Shown one piece after another: positions 1 through 5,752 of a stretch of DNA of 39,003 nt. The notes beneath the pieces are model-generated. The model was given only the letters and a program-made list of their open reading frames with translations. It did not search any database and was not told where the DNA came from. How positions within the stretch are numbered: the stretch's first letter is position 1; every line of letters starts with the position of its first letter. Position numbers and translations under genes: made by a program. This stretch comes from a virus. The stretch lies in the IMG/VR virus record IMGVR_UViG_3300017963_000458, positions 1 to 39,003 of that record; one strand, written 5' to 3'.

Positions 1-154
1 TACGTAGCCTACCCTGTTGGAGCTTGTTGACAAATCCTCTTACGGTAGCAACCTCATCACATCTGGGGTCACGTACACGTCTGCTCATTTTACCACGCTT
101 ACGTTCAGTAGGTCGTGATTGGTTGTAGCCACCTTTAGCTTTTCTCTTCGCCAT
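1..154 (-). CDS. Small very basic protein, partial (runs off window start)
   Basis: At least 51 residues are visible; the C-terminus lies outside the window. The protein begins MAKRKAKGGYNQSRPTERKR and is very rich in Arg and Lys, which suggests nucleic-acid binding, although no fold is recognisable. The start at 154 overlaps the end of the upstream gene by 20 bases in another frame, as is common among these compact minus-strand genes. It would be the third gene of the transcript that starts upstream of 1024. I cannot assign a function. Confidence 0.6.
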   Translation of the reverse strand, partial: MAKRKAKGGYNQSRPTERKRGKMSRRVRDPRCDEVATVRGFVNKLQQGRLR

Positions 155-359
155 GTTCGAATGTTTCAATTATTTGATTAAACTCTTTTCCGTTAGTCTC
201 ATAGTCAAGACCACGCATCTCTGCAATCTTATCAATAAGACGCAAGGCATTAACAGTCGCCATTCTATGAGCATCCTCTGGAGGATACAAACCAAAGTGA
301 GGCATCTGTAGATTCTTACTTATAAAAGCAAGAAGTTCCCGCGCTGTTATATCATCCAT
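135..359 (-). CDS. Hypothetical protein, 74 aa
   Basis: A small protein with no recognised family. It has an N-terminal helix-like stretch (MDDITARELLAFISKN) and an acidic C-terminus ending HGEEKS. Its ATG shares one base with the stop of the upstream signal-peptide protein (TAATG), which indicates translational coupling. There is no signal peptide or membrane segment, so it is probably cytoplasmic. The intact frame and tight packing support a real gene. Confidence 0.65.
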   Translation of the reverse strand: MDDITARELLAFISKNLQMPHFGLYPPEDAHRMATVNALRLIDKIAEMRGLDYETNGKEFNQIIETFEHGEEKS

Positions 360-1024
360 TACATTAATTCTTGACGATAAACACTCATTTGAAAACGATC
401 TGGTTTAATACCAGCAGGATCATGTTCTGCACCGAATGATACAAATACATGGTCAATCGGATTGTGAAACGTGTACAAGTTTGCAATGTCAAACCTACTA
501 ATAAGATATCTATGAGGTTTTACACGTTTACACTCCTGACTACCACCTTTGGCAGCAATCTCACAACTCTTTAAGATCAAGCTGTATAGCTCCTCTTCAC
601 CAGTAACATACTGATAGCCATCTAAGAATGGCCCACCTTTGAAATAGTAATAGTTCCGGTGGTATCTTAAATAACCTTTAGTGTCTGGCATTGTCCACTC
701 TACAAATATATAGTAGACGCCCTTAAAGCCTTCGCCTTCAGCATAACGACCATTAAATCTACGAGCTAGTCGTTTAGCTTTCTTGCGAACCTTATCACGG
801 TGCATTCCCATCATCTTTATCTCCTTCTTAAAGGCATAGATAGGATTGAACCGCTTGTACTCAGCATCATCTTGGCCATACTTAATACGATCAACAAACT
901 TTTGCCAACCATTTCTAGTATCACCAACACGAACGCCATCATCTGTCCCGCTTTCGTGGGGACTCACGTAAGCAGTGTTGACCATCATGATCAACACGCT
1001 TAATGTTAAGACAAATTTACGCAT
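359..1024 (-). CDS. Secreted protein with signal peptide, 221 aa
   Basis: The N-terminus is a classic Sec signal: basic MRK, a hydrophobic core (FVLTLSVLIMMV) and a likely cleavage near residues 18-20 (NTAYV). The mature part is basic and aromatic-rich, with a Lys/Arg stretch at about 80-92 and a Tyr-rich segment (YHRNYYYFKGG) in the middle. No enzyme motif is evident. The start is supported by an A/T-rich leader (AACTTAATTAAAATACA) directly before the ATG, a Bacteroidota-type translation signal without a Shine-Dalgarno. It is the first gene after the terminator at about 1103-1136, so it probably begins its own transcript. A periplasmic or surface role is inferred. Confidence 0.7.
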   Translation of the reverse strand: MRKFVLTLSVLIMMVNTAYVSPHESGTDDGVRVGDTRNGWQKFVDRIKYGQDDAEYKRFNPIYAFKKEIKMMGMHRDKVRKKAKRLARRFNGRYAEGEGFKGVYYIFVEWTMPDTKGYLRYHRNYYYFKGGPFLDGYQYVTGEEELYSLILKSCEIAAKGGSQECKRVKPHRYLISRFDIANLYTFHNPIDHVFVSFGAEHDPAGIKPDRFQMSVYRQELM

Positions 1025-1102
1025 TGTATTTTAATTAAGTTCATATGTATCACTCTGTATTTTATACGGGCTTGTGACCGTCATTGGCTACATTACTACA
1101 TA

Positions 1103-1136
1103 TAATAAAAGAAGGGAGCAAGTTTCCTTGCCCCCC
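1103..1136 (-). terminator. Intrinsic terminator ending the minus-strand unit
   Basis: Read on the minus strand, GGGGGCAAG-GAAA-CTTGCTCCC forms a stem with one mismatch and a GAAA tetraloop, followed by TTCTTTTATTATATG. Plus-strand arms are 1114-1122 and 1127-1135. It lies just past the stop of the 1155-1760 gene and upstream of the 1024 gene, so it separates two minus-strand transcripts. Confidence 0.75.
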
Positions 1137-1154
1137 AACTTGGTTCCAGCCTAT

Positions 1155-1760
1155 TTAAGGCTCCTCATCATCACCATTCAACTCTTTCTTAATCTCATCC
1201 TGCACTTCCTTAATCAGAGTAGCAAGATCATCGTCCACTTCCATCTGTCCCTTGTACTCCGCTATCTCGCTCTTATCAGCCTTTAAAGGGCTGGTACACT
1301 CATCATAATGTTCACAATCATGGCACTCTTCCGGAGTAGTTTCACCCAAATGTAGATGTTCCATTAAGTCTTTCATCTTGTCATTGAGTTCTCCCATGCT
1401 TTCGTTCATGAGTTCTTCCATGCGTTCGTGTCGCCTACTAGCAGCAGACTGTAACATTCTACCAATAGCCAGGCTTATATGAACAACGAATTGAGGAGTC
1501 ACTTCAGTAACACCCTCTTTCATGGCAATATTTAAACCTTCTAATAGTAGATCAGAGATTCTACCATCATGAGGTGAATTACCTTCCACGATTTGCTCAT
1601 GTACATCTAGTGACCATGCATCAAATGCAGGTGCATCAGCAAACTCTACAAAAAGATCGCCGATTGCTTCACCAAAAGTATCCGCATCTCGTAGGTTAAT
1701 GAGAGTACCACCAATTACAGTAACATGTTTTGTTGCTAATTCATTTTTCTTTTCACTCAT
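1155..1760 (-). CDS. Acidic hypothetical protein with Cys cluster, 201 aa
   Basis: Cytoplasmic, acidic, mostly helical. It begins MSEKKNELATKHVTVIGG. The middle (about 105-138) is Met/Glu-rich and heptad-like. A short Cys cluster follows (C146, C149, C155 in CHDCEHYDEC), with His residues nearby that could bind one metal, then a very acidic tail. I chose the start at 1760 because its ATG overlaps the upstream lipoprotein's stop by 8 bases; a longer in-frame extension would run deep into that gene. It is the last gene before the terminator at 1103-1136. Not recognised. Confidence 0.65.
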   Translation of the reverse strand: MSEKKNELATKHVTVIGGTLINLRDADTFGEAIGDLFVEFADAPAFDAWSLDVHEQIVEGNSPHDGRISDLLLEGLNIAMKEGVTEVTPQFVVHISLAIGRMLQSAASRRHERMEELMNESMGELNDKMKDLMEHLHLGETTPEECHDCEHYDECTSPLKADKSEIAEYKGQMEVDDDLATLIKEVQDEIKKELNGDDEEP

Positions 1761-2646
1761 TGTTACAATGTTCAAAGTCATAAGTATAAGTTCCTTTATC
1801 AAAATCAAGAGGAGCTACCATTCCGACAGTCTCCCACTCAACAGCATCAGTTGAAAACTGAATCTCATAATAGTTCACATCAATCTGCTCTGCAACAGTA
1901 AATGTGAACAAATTACAATAACCACTACGTGTTACATCAACAGATATCCAAGTAACAGGCAACGCAAATGCTGTACATTTCGCATCCTCTGGAATAAGAG
2001 TATTATTATCGAAACGTATTTGCGTCTCAAGCTTGTAAGTTTTACCATTGATTGAAAGCCAAAACTTCCAGTTGTATGTTGGTTCGCTTGGATCGTACAG
2101 CTCTGGTATCCAGATTATACCTGTATCAGGTTCTCGATAAGGAGATGTATAAATATCATCTTTATCGAAGACTGATCCTTCTGTCCAGAATGTGCCTACA
2201 TTAAACTCATAGGTAGAGAACGGATTAGGATATCGCTTGGAAGATAATTCATTCTTGATTACTGTAATATCAGTAACATCACAATCATCATTCCAGATTA
2301 AGTTAAATCCAAACTTACCACCAAGAGCGTTAAGTGTTGTAGCACCAATTGGTCCATCATAGCATCTGTGTGTTTCAAGAGTGAAACAATCAGTTACTAT
2401 TTTGTCAACTAGTTCTAGAACAGAATCTCCAGCAACACGCGCATTACGTAGGTTATACGTACTAATCGGTTGTATGTATGCGATAGGTGAATAACTAGTA
2501 GCACCATCAAAATCAATATTAATGGCACGATAGTATCCTTCACCTACATATACTTCAACTTCTTCTTTGTCTGTTAGACAAGCTGGCATAATCAGCACAA
2601 CTAGTGCCAATACAATCAGACTAATTTTGTGACCTACGAAGTGCAT
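1753..2646 (-). CDS. Lipoprotein with Bacteroidota surface-protein-like C-terminus, 297 aa
   Basis: The N-terminus is a lipoprotein-type signal: MHFVGHK, a hydrophobic core, then C23 in LIMPAC. The lipobox is imperfect (Pro at -2). Residues 24-235 are Tyr/Asp/Asn-rich and beta-like with scattered Cys. The last 60 residues (TFTVAEQIDVNYYEIQFSTD onward) resemble the beta-sandwich found near the C-terminus of many Bacteroidota exported proteins, where patterns such as 'ASE..N.YFEVERS.DG..FE.IG' recur. That resemblance is from memory. I chose the start at 2646 because it gives a clean signal peptide; it overlaps the upstream gene by 26 bases. A surface role such as receptor masking is inferred. 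Confidence 0.7.
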   Translation of the reverse strand: MHFVGHKISLIVLALVVLIMPACLTDKEEVEVYVGEGYYRAINIDFDGATSYSPIAYIQPISTYNLRNARVAGDSVLELVDKIVTDCFTLETHRCYDGPIGATTLNALGGKFGFNLIWNDDCDVTDITVIKNELSSKRYPNPFSTYEFNVGTFWTEGSVFDKDDIYTSPYREPDTGIIWIPELYDPSEPTYNWKFWLSINGKTYKLETQIRFDNNTLIPEDAKCTAFALPVTWISVDVTRSGYCNLFTFTVAEQIDVNYYEIQFSTDAVEWETVGMVAPLDFDKGTYTYDFEHCNNE

Positions 2647-2983
2647 CAGTAAAATCTTTAGATTTGACAGGAAATACTTTGTCACCAAGCACCTCAAGAG
2701 CCTTTGTATGAAGCTCAAGAACCTTATGATGAGCATCTACTCGATCTATTATCAGCTTATCTGTTTCAGCAAGCTGTTCCAACACTGATAGAAGATGGTA
2801 TTGAGTTACAAACTGTGACTTATCCTCACCGCCTATCATTGTCAGCAAGAACCATAGCATGGTTCCGAACATTACTGTAGCACCTGACAGCGTGAATACA
2901 CTGCTATCGACTACAACACCGTACAAGGTAAGCCCAAAGCCTACCGTGAGTACACTTAGTACAATCAATTGAATCTTGTTCAT
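2621..2983 (-). CDS. Two-TM membrane protein with coiled-coil tail, 120 aa
   Basis: Two hydrophobic segments (about residues 5-23 and 30-49) form a hairpin, followed by a helical, heptad-like soluble tail (about 60-105, HLLSVLEQLAETDKLIIDRV). The topology would suit a small holin or spanin-type protein or a membrane-tethered regulator, but no family is recognised. I took the start at 2983 (MNKIQLIV), preceded by TTAACTAATGAAACA, which resembles other leaders in this cluster; the longer frame up to 3025 reads into the upstream gene. The end overlaps the lipoprotein start. Confidence 0.65.
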   Translation of the reverse strand: MNKIQLIVLSVLTVGFGLTLYGVVVDSSVFTLSGATVMFGTMLWFLLTMIGGEDKSQFVTQYHLLSVLEQLAETDKLIIDRVDAHHKVLELHTKALEVLGDKVFPVKSKDFTDALRRSQN

Positions 2984-2990
2984 TGTTTCA

Positions 2991-3224
2991 TTAGTTAAGT
3001 ATAAAATCGGTAAATTGTTGATCAACTTTAATTAAGTTCATCTTTAAGTGAACTAACAAGATTAACTCTCCACGCTGATTATAATAATCAGCATAAGCTA
3101 AGTCATCTTGTTGTTTAAAATGTACTCTCCAGCCACGTTTAAGTCTGAGACAAAAAACAAGTGGACAAGGTCGTAGATGACCTGTCCACTTCTTCCATCC
3201 ACTTTCATCACCTTCTGCATACAT
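2991..3224 (-). CDS. Hypothetical protein, about 77 aa
   Basis: Soluble, basic, Trp- and Leu-containing protein (GWKKWTGHLRPCPLVFCLRL, then HFKQQDDLAYADYYNQRGEL). The start is uncertain: 3224 (MYAEGDESG) overlaps the upstream lipoprotein gene by 17 bases and follows CAGAAGAA; an in-frame ATG at 3275 would give 94 residues but a 68-base overlap. The C-terminal two thirds look like a small alpha/beta domain, but I cannot name a family. Confidence 0.5.
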   Translation of the reverse strand: MYAEGDESGWKKWTGHLRPCPLVFCLRLKRGWRVHFKQQDDLAYADYYNQRGELILLVHLKMNLIKVDQQFTDFILN

Positions 3225-3540
3225 TTCTTCTGCGGTTTCGATCACCCCAATTCCAGGGCAATATCTTTTCAGCAATCATTTGAGCACGAGTCTTGTACCA
3301 GTAAGGTGACTTGTCTCGTTTACGCTCAATCTTTCTTATCTCTCTTACACTCTTTGAACCACGTATCTTTACTTTCTTTGCAAAGAATGGATCGTGACCA
3401 GTGTAAGTAGGACATGAGTAAACACCACGACCAATTGTACCGCTTTTACCAAAGCGAGTTTGTTGACCAAAGGTGTAATTGAGGCATCCTGCTATCAATA
3501 AGATAGACAGGATGCTTAAAGCAATCAGGAATCGTTTCAT
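3208..3540 (-). CDS. Small basic lipoprotein, 110 aa
   Basis: A textbook lipoprotein signal: MKRFLIALSILSILLIAGC, with lipobox IAGC and Cys19 as the lipidated residue. The mature part is strongly basic (about 55-75 and the C-terminus RNRRRNVCRR). Size and charge resemble outer-membrane lipoprotein partners of lysis (Rz1/o-spanin-like) or entry-blocking lipoproteins, but no sequence hallmark decides between them. The ATG follows CTAACTAAAACAAATAAACTA, a very A-rich leader typical of Bacteroidota starts, so translation is likely efficient. Confidence 0.75.
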   Translation of the reverse strand: MKRFLIALSILSILLIAGCLNYTFGQQTRFGKSGTIGRGVYSCPTYTGHDPFFAKKVKIRGSKSVREIRKIERKRDKSPYWYKTRAQMIAEKILPWNWGDRNRRRNVCRR

Positions 3541-3557
3541 TAGTTTATTTGTTTTAG

Positions 3558-3833
3558 TTAGACATTACCGGCCATACCAATCAGTATGCCCAAAATTATA
3601 ATACCAATAATAATCAGCAAGTTGTGATCAAATTGGATACCATCATTCGTATGTTTCGGATCGCGTACAAGATCATACTCACGATCATAAACATTCCGCT
3701 TACCATCAATAAAATCAAGCTCTTGAAAATGAGCTTTATTTTCAGCATGATAAGGATCATCAGGATCATCTAAAGGGGGAGCATGACACTCGTCCAGATC
3801 TTCTTCATAATAATCTTCATAATAATCTTCCAT
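3558..3833 (-). CDS. Acidic tail-anchored membrane protein, 91 aa
   Basis: The N-terminus is extremely acidic and Tyr-rich (MEDYYEDYYEEDLDEC). A His/Asp-rich middle follows, then a single hydrophobic segment at about 70-90 (NLLIIIGIIILGILIGMAG) right at the C-terminus. This is a tail-anchored layout with the charged domain in the cytoplasm or periplasm. No family is recognised. The start at 3833 lies 4 bases after the previous stop; the longer frame to 3869 would read into that gene. Confidence 0.65.
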   Translation of the reverse strand: MEDYYEDYYEEDLDECHAPPLDDPDDPYHAENKAHFQELDFIDGKRNVYDREYDLVRDPKHTNDGIQFDHNLLIIIGIIILGILIGMAGNV

Positions 3834-3837
3834 GACG

Positions 3838-4086
3838 TTAAGAATTAAGTAATCTATGTTCAAGATCAATTAAACTATAAGCAATCTCTCTAGAAACACG
3901 AGCAACGAGTGCTCCATGAAACAGCTTATCATCTTTACCTCGATACCAATGGTGATCAAGGAGGACAAAGTAATAATCATGCTTCCATTGGTTCAGCACC
4001 TTCTGGAAGTCCGCATCTGTTTTAGATGGTATTGTGACATATTCAACATCTGGATGTTGAAGTAGCATTTCTTTAAATGTTCCCAT
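3838..4086 (-). CDS. Hypothetical protein, 82 aa
   Basis: Begins MGTFKEMLLQHPDVEYVTIP and contains HDYYFVLLDHHWYRGKDDKL; probably a small soluble alpha/beta protein. The frame stays open upstream to 4179 (113 aa), but I prefer 4086 because CTAACTTAAACAAATATACT precedes it, closely matching the leaders at 3540 and 4697. The upstream part instead forms nested hairpins (see 4087-4188). Function unknown. Confidence 0.6.
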   Translation of the reverse strand: MGTFKEMLLQHPDVEYVTIPSKTDADFQKVLNQWKHDYYFVLLDHHWYRGKDDKLFHGALVARVSREIAYSLIDLEHRLLNS

Positions 4087-4188
4087 AGTATATTTGTTTA
4101 AGTTAGTTTCTTTGTTAAGGAGTGAAGGCGACTGGCCATCAGGCATTATGGAAATAATTGCGGTACTGCCAGCAGGCACATCACTCCT
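4087..4188 (-). promoter_or_regulatory. Structured 5' leader candidate upstream of the 82-aa gene
   Basis: An outer stem pairs 4119-4125 (GGAGTGA) with 4181-4187 (TCACTCC). Inside, read on the minus strand, lie two look-alike mini-hairpins: TGCC-TGCT-GGCA and GCC-TGAT-GGC. The shape is a three-way junction about 30 bases upstream of the start codon. It could be a regulatory leader or an RNA-processing site. The same bases could also be coding if the 113-aa reading is right. Confidence 0.35.
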
Positions 4189-4194
4189 GTTTTC

Positions 4195-4506
4195 TTATAC
4201 GATTGGTAGATCAAGAGCCACTTGATGTAGGTGATCTTCTGGAACACCATTCTCCTCAAGTATCTCAAGTATCCTGCTACGACTAACAACCTTCTTTGCA
4301 AGAAGCATATTATTAGTAGCATAACTCTCTACCTCACCTTCACCAGTCCAATCAACAGCTTCCGCTGCCTCATTTTCTTCTGGTGTATTCTCTTCTTTCC
4401 AAGCATATCGTTCATCATATATCTGAATGAAGTATCCTTGAAGTGGACGATCATAACCATAAGACATTGATCTATGTTCGTCTAATTGAATATGAAATCT
4501 ACTCAT
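4195..4506 (-). CDS. Hypothetical protein, 103 aa
   Basis: Soluble acidic protein. It starts MSRFHIQLDEHRSMSYGYDR and contains QGYFIQIYDE, a Glu-rich linker (about 40-58) and a helical C-terminus (SRSRILEILEENGVPEDHLH). It looks like a compact two-part fold with a beta N-half and helical C-half. The ATG overlaps the upstream stop as ATGA, so it is translationally coupled to the 64-aa gene. Family not recognised; a small host-takeover or anti-defence protein is possible but unsupported. Confidence 0.65.
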   Translation of the reverse strand: MSRFHIQLDEHRSMSYGYDRPLQGYFIQIYDERYAWKEENTPEENEAAEAVDWTGEGEVESYATNNMLLAKKVVSRSRILEILEENGVPEDHLHQVALDLPIV

Positions 4507-4697
4507 AGTGTATTATGTTTACGTGATTGTTTTTTCAACCATTTCTCGAAGTGCTCTTTACAACGTAGTCTGCCCTTACCAATGACATGAGTAGCAGGAG
4601 CAGTACATTTGTAAATTACACTAGGTGCCAATTGATCAGCATACTTAATGTGACACGTAGCACCATCGTCTCTAGTATATAGTCTGAACTCTTTCAT
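4503..4697 (-). CDS. Small Cys/His protein, possible zinc binding, 64 aa
   Basis: Cys15-His16, Cys31, His37, Cys46 and His49 (RCKEHFEKWL) could coordinate zinc. The C-terminus is basic (KKQSRKHNTL). It is the first gene after the 359-base structured non-coding stretch and carries the leader TTTTACTTTG...TCACTAAC...ATACAATATACT-ATG, shared in part with the 5691 start. The stop is coupled to the next gene (ATGA). Function unknown. Confidence 0.6.
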   Translation of the reverse strand: MKEFRLYTRDDGATCHIKYADQLAPSVIYKCTAPATHVIGKGRLRCKEHFEKWLKKQSRKHNTL

Positions 4698-4733
4698 AGT
4701 ATATTGTATGTTAGTGAAAGTTTCAAAGTAAAA
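4698..4733 (-). promoter_or_regulatory. Leader cassette: TTTTACTTTG element plus TCACTAAC box
   Basis: Minus-strand order is TTTTACTTTG (plus 4724-4733), six bases, TCACTAAC (4710-4717), then ATACAATATACT and the ATG at 4697. The same elements in the same order precede the ATG at 5691. TTACTTTG differs at one fixed position from the Bacteroidota -7 box TAnnTTTG, so it may be a promoter, but no matching -33 element is visible. It could instead be a phage-polymerase promoter or RNA element. Confidence 0.4.
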
Positions 4734-4936
4734 GGGAAAGGATGTCTCACATCATGTCCGACCATGTGTCACCTTGCTTACATCTCTGCTGATCAAACAG
4801 CGACTTACTATGACTAACAGCGTATACGCTTGCATAGTTATTAGTCTACTCACTAGATCCTGTCTAGCGGTAAGGCTAGTATCGTTAGTGCTTTTAGTAC
4901 GGAATTATCACTAACTGATAGACATCCTTTTCCCTT
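4731..4936 (-). ncRNA. Candidate structured non-coding RNA, about 206 nt
   Basis: No reading frame covers this stretch, yet it closes on itself. A 17-bp stem with one bulge pairs 4731-4747 with 4920-4936. Inside are 4748-4752/4764-4768, a 4812-4817/4841-4846 stem enclosing the 12-base palindrome AGCGTATACGCT (4819-4830), CTAGC/GCTAG at 4864-4868/4875-4879, and an 11-bp stem with one bulge at 4880-4890/4909-4920. Most bases are accounted for by a closed multibranch fold. Strand is assigned from the flanking genes and is not certain. It does not fit tRNA, and I see no known class. Confidence 0.5.
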
Positions 4937-5040
4937 ATGATCGTTAGCTTCACCGCGTAATGGGCTACTAGACACCGTCACCACGTTGAGGTGATCATTC
5001 GACGGTGAAACCAGCGATACTAGTTAAAGTATCGCTGATC
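4937..5040 (-). other. Second structured block: nested and competing hairpins
   Basis: CACCGTC (4973-4979) pairs with GACGGTG (5001-5007) and encloses TCACC/GGTGA (4978-4982/4990-4994, sharing two bases). TTCACC (4949-4954) can alternatively pair with GGTGAA (5004-5009), which excludes the first stem. A perfect 10-bp hairpin with a 6-base loop follows (5012-5021/5028-5037, CAGCGATACT). No U-run follows on either strand, so it is not an ordinary terminator. It may belong to the same RNA as 4731-4936 or be a switch-like leader. 5041-5056 holds nothing notable. Confidence 0.4.
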
Positions 5041-5056
5041 ATTTTCATCATATAAT

Positions 5057-5173
5057 TTATAGTTGAGCTACCGCAAGGCTAAATAATCCGAGCATCGTAG
5101 AAATGACTAGGATTATTTCAATCTGCTTCTTGCGTAACTCCTTACCAACACGCACTTTCTTTAGAGTTTCCAT
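5057..5173 (-). CDS. Small single-TM peptide, 38 aa
   Basis: The ATG at 5173 opens a 38-residue frame: a basic N-half (METLKKVRVGKELRKKQIE) followed by a hydrophobic segment (IILVISTMLGLFSLAVAQL) that runs to the stop. A basic soluble head with one C-terminal membrane helix fits a tail-anchored membrane peptide with the positive side in the cytoplasm. It starts 4 bases after the stop of the next upstream small gene, consistent with an operon. Candidate roles include a holin or antiholin-like peptide or an exclusion factor, all inferred. Confidence 0.5.
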   Translation of the reverse strand: METLKKVRVGKELRKKQIEIILVISTMLGLFSLAVAQL

Positions 5174-5177
5174 GTTT

Positions 5178-5291
5178 TCATTTGATTATGATTAAACCAT
5201 TTGGAGTTTCAATTCCATAAGGTGCATCAAGAACAGATGCACTCATCCACAGCAAGCCTAGCAAGCTGTAGGCAATAAAGAAGAGTAACAT
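5178..5291 (-). CDS. Small N-terminal TM peptide, 37 aa
   Basis: A 37-residue frame starts at 5291 with a hydrophobic helix (MLLFFIAYSLLGLLWMSASV), then a short polar tail (LDAPYGIETPNGLIIIK). A longer open frame runs up to 5438 but overlaps the 126-aa gene and would be its shadow. The A-rich leader TTTAATAACCACAACCTA precedes the ATG, 19 bases after the previous stop. With the 38-aa peptide it makes a pair of adjacent, oppositely oriented mini-membrane proteins. Confidence 0.5.
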   Translation of the reverse strand: MLLFFIAYSLLGLLWMSASVLDAPYGIETPNGLIIIK

Positions 5292-5310
5292 TAGGTTGTG
5301 GTTATTAAAG

Positions 5311-5691
5311 TTACTCTGTCTTATGCCACTCAACAGGAACATGAGCAATACACGCTGCAAGCACAGGATTACCATGACGTGGTATGTGATAAACAGCAGT
5401 AAACTCATCATCAAATAAAGTACATGTGTACTCGACACTGTCTTCTTGCTTGATCAATACTATCATCTCTTCATTTTGAGACATACCAAGTATGTTCTCA
5501 TGACCAATAATAGTATCATCAAGATGCAATGTATAATCACTGACACCAAATTCAGCTCGGTGTGTAACACCCTCCATTGCTTGAGCTTTAGAAAGCTTGC
5601 CACTCCTGCTTTCACATTGAGTACCAAGGATTGTAACAAGAGCTATAAAAGCAGCTGCTGCGATTATAGCAAACCATTTTTCATGTATCAT
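5311..5691 (-). CDS. Membrane-anchored or exported protein, 126 aa
   Basis: The N-terminus MIHEKWFAIIAAAAFIALVT is a signal or anchor helix, followed by LGTQC. Cys26 could be lipidated, but the motif is not a standard lipobox (Gln at -1), so an uncleaved anchor is also possible. The exported part (about 100 residues) is beta-rich and acidic. I chose 5691 because the shared leader TCACTAACTAACATACAT directly precedes it; the longer frame from 5745 reads through that leader and a hairpin. It heads the minus-strand unit that runs to 1155. Confidence 0.6.
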   Translation of the reverse strand: MIHEKWFAIIAAAAFIALVTILGTQCESRSGKLSKAQAMEGVTHRAEFGVSDYTLHLDDTIIGHENILGMSQNEEMIVLIKQEDSVEYTCTLFDDEFTAVYHIPRHGNPVLAACIAHVPVEWHKTE

Positions 5692-5752
5692 ATGTATGTT
5701 AGTTAGTGAGATACAAAGTAAAACAAGCAGGTTACTATACTTCACCTGCTTG
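5692..5752 (-). promoter_or_regulatory. Hairpin plus leader cassette before the 126-aa gene
   Basis: A perfect 9-bp stem (5724-5732/5744-5752, CAAGCAGGT) with an 11-base loop is followed on the minus strand by TTTTACTTTG (5714-5723), TCACTAAC (5702-5709) and ATACAT before the ATG. The hairpin plus T-run could end an upstream short transcript. The TTTTACTTTG...TCACTAAC series is the same as at 4698-4733, so this may be a terminator followed by a promoter. Confidence 0.45.

Noticed and set aside
4087-4179. 31-residue N-terminal extension of the 82-aa gene
   Set aside because: The A-rich leader immediately before 4086 matches other starts in the cluster and the extension forms nested hairpins; the alternative is kept open in the findings.
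5012-5037. Perfect 10-bp hairpin as an intrinsic terminator
   Set aside because: Neither strand has a T-run after the stem, so it is treated as part of the structured RNA region.
4731-5056. Group I intron or tRNA gene cluster
   Set aside because: No interrupted gene flanks the stretch, I could not match conserved intron cores, and no cloverleaf can be drawn on either strand.
5292-5438. 86-codon frame overlapping the 126-aa gene
   Set aside because: Its first 49 codons are an out-of-frame shadow; only the last 37 codons (5178-5291) are kept as a separate small gene.
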